Made by a program: the position numbers and the translations under genes
Assembly (NCBI GenBank): GCA_021904315.1
Contig: CM038922.1
Span: forward strand, 7,663,347-7,727,346
DNA length: 64,000 nt
Origin: Sphagnum magellanicum
Lineage: Eukaryota > Streptophyta > Sphagnopsida > Sphagnales > Sphagnaceae
Direction: 5' to 3'
The notes under the pieces: model-generated
The model's database searches: none
Told to the model about the DNA's origin: nothing
Seen by the model: the letters and a program-made list of their open reading frames with translations, nothing else
In this document: piece after piece, positions 21,720 through 32,587 of the stretch
Numbering within the stretch: position 1 is the first letter of the stretch
Layout: every line of letters begins with the position of its first letter

Positions 21720-22550
21720 ATGAAGGTGAGGGCAGCAGTACGCCGTATGTGCGAGTATTGCAAAGTGGTGAAGCGGCGCAACCGCGTGTTTATATTGTGC
21801 ACTGTGAATCCCAAGCATAAGCAGCGCCAAGGCTTTTCTGATTTGGCATACGAGTCTGGTCTGCCTTCCATGTAATGCGCGCGCTCTCTCTCTCCTTTCC
21901 GTGTTCTCATCAGTATAATACACACCAATTTCCACACTATATGATTGCTAGGTTGGGAAGAGAGATAGAGACTTCCAGGCTTTTGTTCTTTTTTTGTGAA
22001 GAAATCAAACCCATGATTGGAATTTCTACTTGAAACATAAGGAACATTCTAGGGTTACGATATTTGGTCGTCTGTATATACATTGCATGTGTATATATTG
22101 TGTGTGATAAGAAGAGGTGCTTTGGACATGTTGGAGAAACCATAAAGTTTTATGTATTGAGTTATGTAGCACATTTTTTTTTTGGCACACAATCATACAC
22201 ACGAGTGTGCACACATGATGCACACAAGTATGCACACATCATACATGCAAGTGTGCAAGTGAGCATATCATACACGCAAGTGTGCAAGTGCATGCTCACA
22301 AACACCAGTTGAGGCAACAGCATCAAGCTGCAATACCAGTCAAGTTATTGGTGTCCCCAGCATTCTTTAATCCCTGACCCTTTTGGTTCTGTAATTTTTT
22401 TGCAGGCCCTTTGAACATTTCAGTCAGATTCCAAAGTTATGCTTACCTAGGCAAAGCTCGGAAGCAAGTGAAAGTGTCTCAGGTTTAGCAGCTGTGCCAG
22501 GAGTGGGCAAAGAAGGTGTGGGGCTTGCTTCCCTTCTACCCAAGTCTTAG
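21720..22550 (+). CDS. Organellar ribosomal protein bL36 (nuclear-encoded), 2 exons
   Basis: Protein of the bacterial-type large ribosomal subunit, acting in mitochondrial (or plastid) translation. Exon 1 is 21720-21871 and exon 2 is 22406-22550; the joined frame gives 98 aa. Exon 1 encodes the whole conserved domain, beginning [20 protein letters not shown] and ending PKHKQRQGF. Zinc ligands C11, C14, C27 and H33 are all present (C+ form). Without splicing, a stop follows directly after GLPSM. The donor gtaatg and acceptor tttttgcag join in phase to an extension with [18 protein letters not shown], which resembles the C-terminal extension of land-plant nuclear bL36 (GLASLL). That match decides the two-exon model. 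bL36 is recognised with high confidence; mitochondrion over plastid is inferred from the extension. Confidence 0.9.
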
Positions 22551-22659
22551 TATCTTGAAAACAGTTTTGGATACCAAATATGAAACAAGGGATTTCTTGC
22601 TCCCGACACATTATGTCAGTAACATGATACCATTGATGTTTCTGGACAAATGGACATAT

Positions 22660-22935
22660 GCTTGGTGTAAGACCTGTTTCATTCCCTTGATGAGAGCTGT
22701 TATTATAGAGGTTGCCAGCAGATGCATGAGCCAAAGTCTTTGCAGATGTTTGCAGCAATGAGTACATGCTTTGGGTGTTAGACCTATGTCATTCCCCTTG
22801 GATTGCAGATGTTTGCAGCAATGAGTACATGCTTTGGGTGTGAGACCTATGTCATTCCCCTTGGATGACAGATGTTATAGAGCTGGCTGGCAGATGCATG
22901 AGCAGATGTACATGCAGATGTTTGCAGCAATGCAC
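22660..22935 (+). repeat. Tandem repeat downstream of bL36
   Basis: The word gcagatgtttgcagcaatg occurs at about 22742, 22805 and 22914 (spacing 63 and 109). A 63-bp unit with 'agtacatgctttgggtgt' and 'agacctatgtcattcccctt' is nearly identical between the first two copies. A longer outer unit with 'gttatagagNtggcNggcagatgcatgagc' is also duplicated, so the array is two-tiered. It lies just beyond the bL36 stop and may be in its 3' UTR. Confidence 0.75.
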
Positions 22936-22939
22936 TAAC

Positions 22940-23911
22940 TTTCTGAAGAGCAATGGAGTTTCTGTACACATCTAATGTGTGTTTAAGCGCAAAGTTGGGA
23001 ATTGGAAAGTGGATTGTCTCAGATTTAGTACTTACAAAGAAGTTATGAGAACAGAGCAAAAATGTGCACAGATTTGATCAATTCAAGAGTTAAAGAATTT
23101 CTAGGCAAAGTGACTGTTGAAACCAAGTTGCATTTCAGCATTGACAACAAATTCTAGTCCTCTTTTGTACTATGGAATGATCAAGCCTGTAACATTATAC
23201 TTTCCCATTTTTTCCAAATGTTGTAATGATGGTTGTGTTTAAGAAACATTGCAAATATTTCCCTTGCAACATTTTTCATTCCAAACATTTTCTTAAGACT
23301 GACCATCATTATAACTCAAACACTTCAGTCACAAATGGCCATACAACATGAGAGAAGCATTAATAGGTAGATGAGAATCATAGACAATGGAGTAAACATA
23401 AAAACATCTTCATCCCATGTTAAATTATGGGGCTGTCTCAGCCCATCAAAGCTTGGATCAGAAAATGGAGGATCCATCCCCATATCTCAGCCAATCATAA
23501 AAAGTCATTTCTTTATTTACCAGGCATTGTGAAGACAACTGTATCCTTTGCAAATTTATAGGTCCAAACTTAGCCCATTTTTGCACTATTTGAAGGCTTT
23601 ACTTCATCCAGAGTACAGTGTACAGGCCATGTTGGTGAACCTGCTCCAACATTGTAAACGTTAGCAAGTTACACAAGTATCTAGAGTGGTCTTCTAGATC
23701 CTATTACAACAAATTGAGAATAAGTACAGCAAAGTTCAGATAGGAAAACTGTTCTTGGGTCACAACCCAATGTAGTCCTTTGCAGGAGTGTCACAAACTG
23801 CTTGAGAAGATGATGCATTTGACAGGGATCTTTTGTACCTTGTATAATGTGAAACCAAAAAGAAATCAACTGTGAAAATATCACCAGAAGATCCTTGGTA
23901 GGTAGGGGAAC
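22940..23911. other. Intergenic sequence between convergent genes, no gene seen
   Basis: Lies between the 3' ends of bL36 (+) and the UPF0548 gene (-). No recognisable coding, repeat or RNA structure; probably contains both 3' UTRs. Confidence 0.4.
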
Positions 23912-25492
23912 TCAAGGAGGTAAGTTGGCTTGATTGGCCACAGCTTGAACCATCTTTTCGGTAGATTGCTTGGTGAATAGCTTCTGCTTGAAACGGACAA
24001 CCGGATATCCAACAGCAGACAAAAAATGAGCAGGCTTAGAGAATGAGAGGATCTCATACCATACACTGTCATCCTCCCTCCATTCGATGCCAAACCTCTC
24101 TTCTCCTGCCTGAAGTCATGCATCATCACTCACAAACACATATCCACCAATTGTCAAAGTAGCAGCTCTACACTGATGGGTAGATAATGTATATTCACTA
24201 CCAAATCCCATGGAAACTCTATTCTCCATTTTTGGCCAATTTCTGTAATGCATTTGCACTCTTAGTTCAGAAGAATCAGTTGTGGAAAGGGACATGATCA
24301 CCTACCAGCAAATGGCCTTGAAGGGTTCCACTTCCAAAAGCAAAAGCTGCCTGTTGTGCAGATGTTTGAGACTGGGCTTTTGAGAGTGGACAGAATGGAC
24401 TGTCCTTGGAATCCACATACAATATCTGGAGTGGGTTTATAAGCCATGCTACCAACTCACGACTACAAATGCAGAATTTGTGCCCCTCTATAACTGGTGT
24501 GTTTGCATCCACAGATGCCCATGGCAGCTGAACATGCCTGCACCCAATTAACAGTCAAAACTATTCATCTCCTCAGTCTCAGCATCACTGCAGTTCAAGC
24601 TAATCATCCCATGTGCATAAAGACAAATGAAATATCATGAACGGCTGTAAATTTTTTGGTGATGGAATTCAGAGACAGAAGAAAGAAGTATACCCCCAGT
24701 TTTGCAACAGCTGCTTTCCTTTCAAGAATGCATCATGTCCAGATCCAATCTTGACCTGTGCATGATTCACAAAATAACCATCTTTCTTCAAACTTTGTTT
24801 GCAACTCTCCAACAGGGGTGTGTCTCTTGTCGCTCCCTCATACTTTGCATCATAGTTGAAGCTTCTTTCTCTGCAAATTTTTTCCATTTGCCACAAAGCA
24901 TTCATGGTCTTCCAAAAAAAAACCCAAAACAAATTTTAAAAACATAGCTCCTAACCTGATTCACAAAATGCTAATTTTCATCAGGAAAATGAAAATCTCT
25001 CTTCTCTTTCATCTGACATGATAGACAACATTCACAAACTCCACAGTAAGATTGAATGCAAATGATTCTGCAAAACCCTAGAACTTCTTCTTCTACAACT
25101 TTCGAATCCCTGTGAACTTCCTCTAAGATCCATGGCCCCTTGAATTCTTCCACATTTCAGAAAGCAAAACAAAAGAACGGGGAGAAAAAAAATAAAATCG
25201 TTTCACCCTGCAAATTCTCAAGCAAATGAGCAACAAATCATCTTCCAATTCAGTTGTTCCTGTGACCTAACTAGTTGCACATGACCTAAAACCTAAAAAA
25301 CCCATTCAAATAAAAACTCAAGGAGATGATTCCTCTTTTGTCTGTGCTGGTCCCCAATTGAGACCAGTAAGGGATTAGGGTTTAGGGACAAGCACTGGAG
25401 CTGGCAAAGAGCTGGAGAAATCAAATCACCTGCAACGAGCGAGGCAAGAAGCTTCTTGTTTGGAAGAAGGACGAGTCCATGACAAGCTGATC

Positions 25493-25494
<2 letters not shown>
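23912..25494 (-). CDS. UPF0548/DUF1990 family protein, 4 exons
   Basis: Member of the DUF1990 (UPF0548) family, found in plants and bacteria; the biochemical function is unknown to me. Minus-strand exons: 25494-25430, 24870-24694, 24537-24302, 24105-23912, all GT-AG with matching phases, 223 aa in total (the Arabidopsis homologue is about 205). Family landmarks: N-terminus MISLSWTRPSSKQEA, then SFNYDAKYEGAT, FVNHAQVKIGSG, HKFCICSRELVAW, the signature FGSGTLQGHLL followed by GEE, and WYEILSFSKPAHFLSAVGYP near the C-terminus. The start ATG lies directly downstream (in gene sense) of a long GA repeat, so the GA tract is in the 5' leader. No signal peptide is evident. Confidence 0.92.

Positions 25495-25532
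<38 letters not shown>
25495..25532 (+). repeat. (CT)n microsatellite, (GA)n in the leader of the UPF0548 gene
   Basis: About 18 CT units, ending a few bases from the minus-strand start codon at 25494. GA-rich leaders are common in plants; length polymorphism here would alter the leader directly. Confidence 0.9.
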
Positions 25533-25535
<3 letters not shown>

Positions 25536-25780
25536 TTTTCTTTCGATTCCTTTTTGATATCCACTTCTCGAAAACACTTTAGGATGTTTTGCACTTCACC
25601 TGAATTCTCCTTCTTCTTCTTCTTCTTATTGTTGCTGCGAGTGTCGTTGCCTAGTCAGCTTCTTCTTCTCCACAACCAGGTCCGGACACACATGCGGTTC
25701 CGGTTGTGCCTGGGCTTGTTTCGCAGCCCATGACCAAGTTCGGTAGCATTTATGGACGTCGCAAGGGGAACTGTCAGAAC
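25533..25780 (-). promoter_or_regulatory. Presumed promoter region of the UPF0548 gene
   Basis: Upstream (minus sense) of the GA tract. Contains CTT/TTC repeats (25606-25628) and mixed-composition sequence. No clear TATA box was identified; the assignment rests on position only. Confidence 0.3.
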
Positions 25781-25784
25781 TCAA

Positions 25785-26000
25785 AGTGGAACCCACACTC
25801 AAGGGGGCTTAGTATTTTTCTTTTGGGTTTTTGTGGAAATGGGGAGGGGCAGATTTTATTTTTTTTAAATTTTTTCGGTCGGTTCCCAATTTGTTCTGAT
25901 TAGATTGGGCAAAATGCTCTCCAAGTTCCCAATGTGTTCCCTAAGATGTTCCCAATTACACCTCAATTTTTAATCCCATCTTCTATCACCATGGTTCCAC
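25785..26000 (-). repeat. Dispersed element with GGGAACACATTGGGAAC iterons, copy A (reverse)
   Basis: In minus sense it reads iterons such as gggaacacattgggaactt, an A/T-rich spacer, a C-rich 'ctgcccctccccat' stretch, then 'aagcccccttgagtg'. The same order occurs at 29.53-29.73 and 41.93-42.12 kb on the plus strand. Confidence 0.65.
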
Positions 26001-26496
26001 TTCCAAGCATATAAAAGTCGGGGGAGGGACAGGGTCCGACCGTGACAAAGCGGTGCTTATGTTTTGGGGGAGGGAAGTATATTTAGGCTTCTATGTTAGG
26101 GAGCGGTTGCATGTTCCAAAAATATTGGTGATGGTCCAATCAAATGGCTCCTTTTGAAAAAAAAAAAAAAAAACTACCATGGGTGCACCCCTCACTATTT
26201 AATAGAAACATGAATAAGTACCCTCAAAGTCTATGACACCACAACTGGTTACTTAATTTTAGTTGATCTTAGCATTTCAATTCAGGGCCATTTTAGACCA
26301 AGGTACAGGGACCAAAAGCCTGGGGACCAATTTGAAGCAAATTGAACCTTAAACTGAAACCTTCTTCATATTAAAAAAACACTTTTTTTCAAAGGTGCAA
26401 TGAGTATGTTTAAAGGCTTAGGGTCCAATTCGAGAGTTTGATTTGAGGGTTCAATATAAAAAATGTGTGATGTCAATGTGAGAAAATGAAGTAGTC

Positions 26497-27525
26497 ACAA
26501 AAATCCAATAAAAGATTGATGGCCTAAACCATTGTAGGGGAGACAAAAAAGGAAGGCCAAAGAAAAGCCAAAAGACGTACATTCTGCAAGAACCAAGAAA
26601 AAAGGGTGAGAGTCGATCCCTTTCATCAAAGGAAACTACTTCACCCAAAGCCACTCTAATGTCGTCAACATGTAAAACATGAAATGTAATAGTAATGGGA
26701 AGTCTAGAACAAACATCACTCACCAATGTAATATTCCTTTTTATAGCAGAGGCTAAAACATGTTGAAAAGCAATATTAACATGTTGTTTAAAAAATTGAA
26801 TGCAAAAAAACAAGGATAAATGATTTTTCAATTGTCTATCATGGAAAAGACGGGCACATTCCTTGATGAAATGATTCATATCACATCTAAATGCATTATG
26901 CAGCTCCATGGCCATTGAAATAAAATGATGTCCTTCATGAAGCCCTTTATATTTGCGGATATTAGTAATGACGCTAAGTTTTGCAACTACATTTGTTGGT
27001 TGATTAATGACACTCGAAATCATCGTCTTTCGCATCGGGTTAATAATCACCACATCAACAATGAAAACTTGATCTTTTTGGGTCATGTACATATCAGTTC
27101 ATAATGAAAATCTTAACATAAGGGTGTACCATTGTTCTCTCCATATAGCATGCTCACTTTTTTGAACGATGACATACATGACGTTTCGGATGACATCATG
27201 TGTGGTTATCTGTTGACCTCTAAACGAGCAATGAGCTAAATGCGTGCTAGATGCGTCCAACCCATGTCGGCATTGACACGTGAGAAAATTAAATGCCGAA
27301 GGCTGAATCAAATCAAAACAAAAATGCAACACTGAAATGAAAATAGAATGTGCAATGCGAAACAAACGAATAGATGGCCTAGCAACCAACCATAGCCCTA
27401 CTCCCTTGCCCGAACAAGAATGAAAATGGACTTTGGATGTTGAGGAAATAGAATCATCCTCCGAAATATATCTATGAAATGTGTTGTAATGGATGTCCTT
27501 CAAAGATGCCTATAGACCTAGGGCG
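26497..27525 (-). mobile_element. Non-LTR-type retroelement relic, copy 2
   Basis: Better preserved copy of the element at 15.4-16.4 kb. In minus sense 27503-27099 reads CQCRHGLDASSTHLAHC and QQITTHDVIRNVMYVIVQ. It continues in the same frame past a single TGA (27101-27099) into 27092-26451 with DQVFIVDVVIINP, IRKYKGLHEGHHFISMAME and ECARLFHDRQLKNHLSLFF. The D...DVV / KxRKY...H-F-x-MAxE pattern is like a PD-(D/E)xK nuclease. Apart from that one TGA (CGA to TGA decay is likely) over 1 kb stays open, so this insertion is younger than copy 1. No reverse transcriptase part is present, so it is a 5'-truncated fragment or a domain fossil. Confidence 0.6.
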
Positions 27526-27529
27526 TCAA

Positions 27530-28960
27530 TAACTATTAGATTTTTTAAAAGGTGCATTTTTTTAGCTACAGGAAGAAAGTCATCTCACATTACACAGCAA
27601 CATGACTAAAGCAAGTGTGGGCCCCTTCAAATTGAAAAACATATTCTTTCAAAACAAATCTATCAAAAATATGAAACCTAGCACACAAATACAAAACCAC
27701 TAGAGCTCAACTCCTAAGAAAAGTAGATAGATCAAACTTAACGCCTTGCTAAGGGGCCTTGAAAAGACTCCCACAATTCTAAACCCATAATGTTCCCACC
27801 TACTTATTTAAGTTAACCTTTGATTTTTTTTTTAAAAATTCATGATTTTTTCTATTTTGGTGTTTCAACATTTCATTTTTTGCTTCATCTTCTAATTCAC
27901 CTCCATTTCATGCAATTGGAAAGGTTGAAAATGCATTCTTTTTAACAACCACCTTATCAAGGTGCACGAAACCAGTCATGTGAATTTTAAAATTGATAAA
28001 AAATGAGAGAGTTGGTGTCTTTTCAACAATATCATCAATCCATAGCATGTTTTCCACACTCACATAATTTGAATGACAATGGTAAAAAACCAATAAAAAT
28101 GAGCCAAAAAATAAAATAAAAATGAACAACCTTATACCTTGGCTTACACTTTAGTTCTTCAAACCATGAGCTTTCCTTGAAGTTTTTTTTTTTGTCCGGA
28201 CCAAATAGCTTTCCTTCCAAAATGAGGCCAAGAAGGCTAAATCACAATTTGATTTGTCTTGGTCCTAGATTCTCATTTAAAGGCCTTGGGACCAATTTAA
28301 AGCTCTTGACCAATAGGAATGCTCATTGGACCTTACTCCTTAGGCCCTTGTCTAAAGTGGCCCTCAAATTTTTGATTATGCCTTGTCTTTCGTTACTTCG
28401 CTCCCAGATTAATCCTAAACCCTAAACCCAACTCTAGACACTCAAAGTTCATTTTTTTCCTTTTGTGATGGCCATTTTTTGGGCCCATCACAAAAGAAAA
28501 TTGATCAAATCTTTAGGATAGTCCCAAAATAGATTATTGTGATCTCCTCCTTTTGGGTTGGTTATTTAGGTTACAAGCTTAAAACTTCCTTTACCTTATG
28601 GTGAGAGATCATGACCATGAAGACATTGAAATATTGTAACCCCAAAATAGGTTATTAAAGGTTAAGGTTTTAAGTTTAAGATATCATGGGGCCCAAGGGT
28701 AAAAGGAGGGACAAGTATGAAAAATAAATAATTCAAGTATGAAAAATAAATAATTTAACTTATGGGCCCTATCTTGAGGATCTTTGATTAGGGGCTTTCA
28801 AATATGGAGCCAAAAAGAGACAATTGATTATTTTAGGTATATTTTTATTTTTAACTTGACATTTTATGTAACTTAAAAAGTGATTGGTTTAGGGATTTTT
28901 TTTCCATCCATTTTTTCTTCACTTTCTCCATTTCAACATGAAGGATGACCATGGATCATA
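27530..28960. other. AT-rich intergenic sequence, no gene seen
   Basis: Several short open frames without recognisable domains. A telomere-like 'cctaaaccctaaacccaact' lies at about 28414-28433. Confidence 0.4.
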
Positions 28961-28961
28961 G

Positions 28962-28966
<5 letters not shown>

Positions 28967-29005
<39 letters not shown>

Positions 29006-29077
29006 TCAACCAAACACAATTTTTTTTTGGCTCAAGGGCTAATGAACTTTGCATTCACAATTCTTTAAAAAGTCCTA

Positions 29078-29117
<40 letters not shown>
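28967..29117 (+). repeat. Paired (TA)n microsatellites
   Basis: Two uninterrupted AT arrays, at about 28967-29000 and 29082-29117, separated by about 80 bp of unique sequence. Each is able to form a cruciform. Confidence 0.9.
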
Positions 29118-29119
<2 letters not shown>

Positions 29120-29121
<2 letters not shown>

Positions 29122-29530
29122 AACCAATCATGGCCTTTTAGGCCCATGGGTTAACAAATGTCACACCTATTTTGAAAAAAATTGAGAAAAAACCATGACA
29201 AAAAAATTGTGGACTAATGGTGACTTATTGGACTCATCATCTAACAATTGTTCAACCCATCTCTAAAAATAGTTGTAAAAACAATTTGAGTTTGGAATCC
29301 AAATTTTAAAAGCCTACTAATGAAGCCAATTAGATCATGAAACATTATTCATAGTGCATTTAATGCTGATTTTTCATCAATTTACATTTCCCTAGTCCTT
29401 GGTCATTCAACCTTGTGTAAAGTGAACTTAAACCTTAAAATTACTTTTCCTCCAATCATAAATTTTCTATTTTGATCATGGGCTTCCAGGCTCTAGTGTA
29501 AAAGGGGCCTAAGGATGTGTGACAAAGTGA
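29120..29530. other. AT-rich intergenic sequence, no gene seen
   Basis: No recognisable coding or RNA content between the TA arrays and the iteron element. Confidence 0.4.
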
Positions 29531-29534
29531 GTAA

Positions 29535-29730
29535 TATGGAGAACACATTGGAAAGTTGGGGAACACAATGGGAACAAAAAAAAATCCCTACTCCCAAGCC
29601 CCCATCCCTCCCCACCCAAAAATTATTATTAAAAATAATTTAAATAATAATAATAATTTAATTTAATTTATAAAAAAAAAAACTGGGCCCCTTGAGTGCA
29701 TGCTGCCTCACCTTTGAATTTAGTAAATTT
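29535..29730 (+). repeat. Dispersed element with GGGAACACATTGGGAAC iterons, copy B
   Basis: Reads 'tggagaacacattggaaagt', 'ggggaacacaatgggaac', then A-run, 'ccctccccacccaaaaa', an AT-rich spacer and 'ccccttgagtgcatgctgcc'. Same order of blocks as copies A (25.8 kb) and C (41.9 kb). Confidence 0.7.
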
Positions 29731-30033
29731 TGCAAATGCCCTGAATGCAGCTAAACTCTGTAAAGCTCCTATAATAAAAGCGCCTTGCAACATGCATGTC
29801 CTTTGAATGGGCCATCATCAAAAGACATGAAACATTTTAAATACCCTTTCAATAATAGCCTAAGGCAACTGCAAAAAAAAAAAAAATTCAAAAAAATTCA
29901 AAGACACCAATTTAAATAATCTCATTGGGTATGTTTATTTTTCTTGAAACCTTGAAGTGCCAATTTTCTGAACAGAACTTGGCAAAACAATACAAGGCTT
30001 TTCCATTTCTAAAAACCTCATTGGCCACAAAGG

Positions 30034-30035
30034 CT

Positions 30036-30066
<31 letters not shown>

Positions 30067-30067
30067 T
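30034..30067 (+). repeat. (TTTA)n microsatellite
   Basis: About eight TTTA units in a row. Confidence 0.9.
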
Positions 30068-30069
30068 GT

Positions 30070-31300
30070 TTCATCCTGAGGCACAAGCCTATTTGTATAT
30101 TTTTGTGTGTATTTTCACTATTCTACCATAATACCCTTGTCTCTTACTCTCAACCTATACAGGGTGTTTTTTTTTTTTTGGGTCATATACAAAAATCCTG
30201 ACCAGTAGTCAGAGAGACCCATCACTAAATCAGCCCCACACCATAGGTAACCCTAATTATGTCTTTTATTGGGAACAAATACTAGTGTGCCATCTCAAAA
30301 GGGCCAAAAAACAGACTGAGACAGAGATGGAAAAGCTCAGAGGAGATGGAAACCCCAAATGGGCCCAAGTGGCAAATAAGTGAACTGGCCAGCAGAGCCC
30401 ACCATAGAATCATCCATTACTCTTCACAACATAAAAGATAGGTCCTGTAGGTGTAGATAAGTAGGTGCAATGTATTAAGGTTTAGGGTTTAGGGTTCACA
30501 CACTTGGTGTTAAGGACTATAGTATTAAGTACCCTAACATCAAGCTAGTCATTTAGAACCTAAACCTATTTACCACCAAGATTTTATGTTAAGTCAACAT
30601 TCACTTTAACATTTAACATTGGGTGCCACCTAAGATGCCACCTAGATTTTCACTTAACACTGACTTAACCATGAGGTGTGAATGCACCTTTAGATAGATG
30701 GTTAGTACATAGGTGAGTTGTTAGTAAGTAGTAAAAGCAAAAACCTGTGGTAGTAGTAACTAGCAGCTAGGGCACTAGAGAACCCAATGGAAAAGCATTT
30801 CCCATCCATCATCCATCATCCATCATCCATCCCCTCATGGTGCATTGCTGGGCTGTTGGGTCACTCTGAGATGTAATGAAGGTAATGGTACCTACTGGAT
30901 CAAAGTACCCACCCCCCAAATCCCCCTTTCCTAGAAGTGAAGAAGAGCTCCCACTTAATCATTATGGGAAAAGCCAGTCCCCACAGACTTGTCTACTTAC
31001 TACTACTACTACTCCTCCTCCTCTCACATGAGCCAAACCCACTCTTATAAGAAGGTGCTTATGAGGTGGCTTTTCATTCCCCTTTCATTTATCATGAGCA
31101 GTCCAGAGGCAGGTAGGTAGGTAGGTAAGGGTGATAGGTAGGTATGTGAAATGGCTGGCACCAGATCTAGATGTTATTTTAGCCCTGGGGCTTTTGCCAA
31201 AGATGATGATTATGATGGGGTCTGATGTTCTTATGGATTCAGCCACAAAACAATACTTAAGTTACCTACCTTGTAAGTTGTAGCTAAGCTAAACTAAGCT
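30070..31300. other. Intergenic sequence; part shared with 51.7-52.0 kb
   Basis: No gene seen. Contains 'aggtttagggtttagggttc' (about 30478-30497), short CATC repeats (30810-30835) and GGTA/TAGG runs (31108-31145). The stretch 30690-30870, with 'tagctaggg/agcagctagggcact', 'catccatc' and 'ctcatggtgcattgctggg', matches 51720-51990 in the same order, so both are diverged copies of one sequence. Confidence 0.45.
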
Positions 31301-32587
31301 AGAGAGAATCGCATAACTTGCTCCACATTCATACTCTAATGCTTCTTTGTTTTTCCCTTGCATTTCCACTGTTGTGTGTTTTGCAGAGATAGAAAAGATT
31401 GATGCTTTTGCAGGTAGACAAGATTGGTGTTTTTGCAGAGATAGAAAAAGATTGTTGCTGCTTTTTTGTATTCTTCTTCTTCTTTCCCCAAAAAACTCTC
31501 ACACCCAAAACCCAAAACCCCTTGCTGCACCAACCAAGCAGTGAAAGCACCCACCCATACTCTCATTGTCAGAGGTAGAGTTTCAGAGTTCTGTGCTGTT
31601 TCTTTGGTTTGGTTTTGGTTTTTGTTGGGTTTCGTTTTATTGCATTGTTTGGTGTGGGATTGTTGTAGCTTATGTTGCAATGTTTTTGTTGCATTGTTTT
31701 GTGAATTTTTTTCTTTTTATCATTTAAATTTTGCATTGCATTTTTGGATGGTTGCATTTTTCTCCTTCTTCTTCTTCTTCTGACTCACTGTTGTTGTTGC
31801 ATGTAGCAGCTTTTTGTCCTACTTTCAGGCTAGCTACTACTGTAGCTCGAGGGTACCTCAGTTTTTCTCCACTTTTTTAGTAGTTGGAGGATTCAGGAGA
31901 TTGGTGTTTTGTTTGCTGGAGGAGGGAAAGGAGGAGAAGCGTTGGACTTGTAACACAAACTCCCCACTTTTGTGATCACACTTTGGTTTTGCATTCTGTA
32001 CTCAGAACATGAACCTGGAAATGATTTGAGAAGTGGGATATGGTGTTTGTGTTTTCAGCTGCTACACATTGTCTGCTACTGATGAATCAAGTATGTAGAA
32101 GAAGAAGAAGAAGCGAATTGTGAGGACAACAGAGGAGAGAAAAAGAGAGAGAGAGAGAGAGAGAGGTATTTTGTGTCTGGAGATAGCAGCTTTTCCTTTT
32201 GCAGAGATGGGTTTTTCTTAAGTCTGTAGATACAGCTACCTAGTGTTTCAGATAATAGTTTCCAAGACTTCTTCTTCTTCTTCTTTACCGATGATCTCCT
32301 CTTCCTCCTCCTCCTACTCCTTGAACAATGTTTTTGTTGCAATGAGAACCAGTGGAGCCTTGCAACAACAACTCTAGCTGCCTCTCGGCTCAGCTGCTGA
32401 GTTTTCCTAAAATGACCAAAACCTGAACTTGGATTGAGTTTTGGATTGATTCTTTGGAGAAGGAGGCCGCTCTGTGGGAAAAGAAGCCAGAGAGAGAGCT
32501 TGTTAACCAACCAGCATATGAAAAGATCGGTTTGGAGCAAGTGCGTGGGGGGACAAGAGGGAGCTTTGGGAGCTGCTGCTGATAGGA
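31300..32587 (+). promoter_or_regulatory. Promoter and long leader of the GT31-like gene
   Basis: Gene-like mixed composition with GAA/AGA runs (32098-32113), a GA repeat (32142-32165), CTT repeats (32269-32285) and CTC repeats. It is crossed by several upstream ATGs. If transcribed, the leader would be long and rich in upstream starts; where transcription begins cannot be told from the sequence. Confidence 0.35.

Noticed and set aside
21412..21935. Several overlapping antisense and out-of-frame ORFs around 21.5-21.9 kb
   Set aside because: They are shadows of the AAGC-rich leader and of bL36 exon 1, which lies in another frame on the plus strand.
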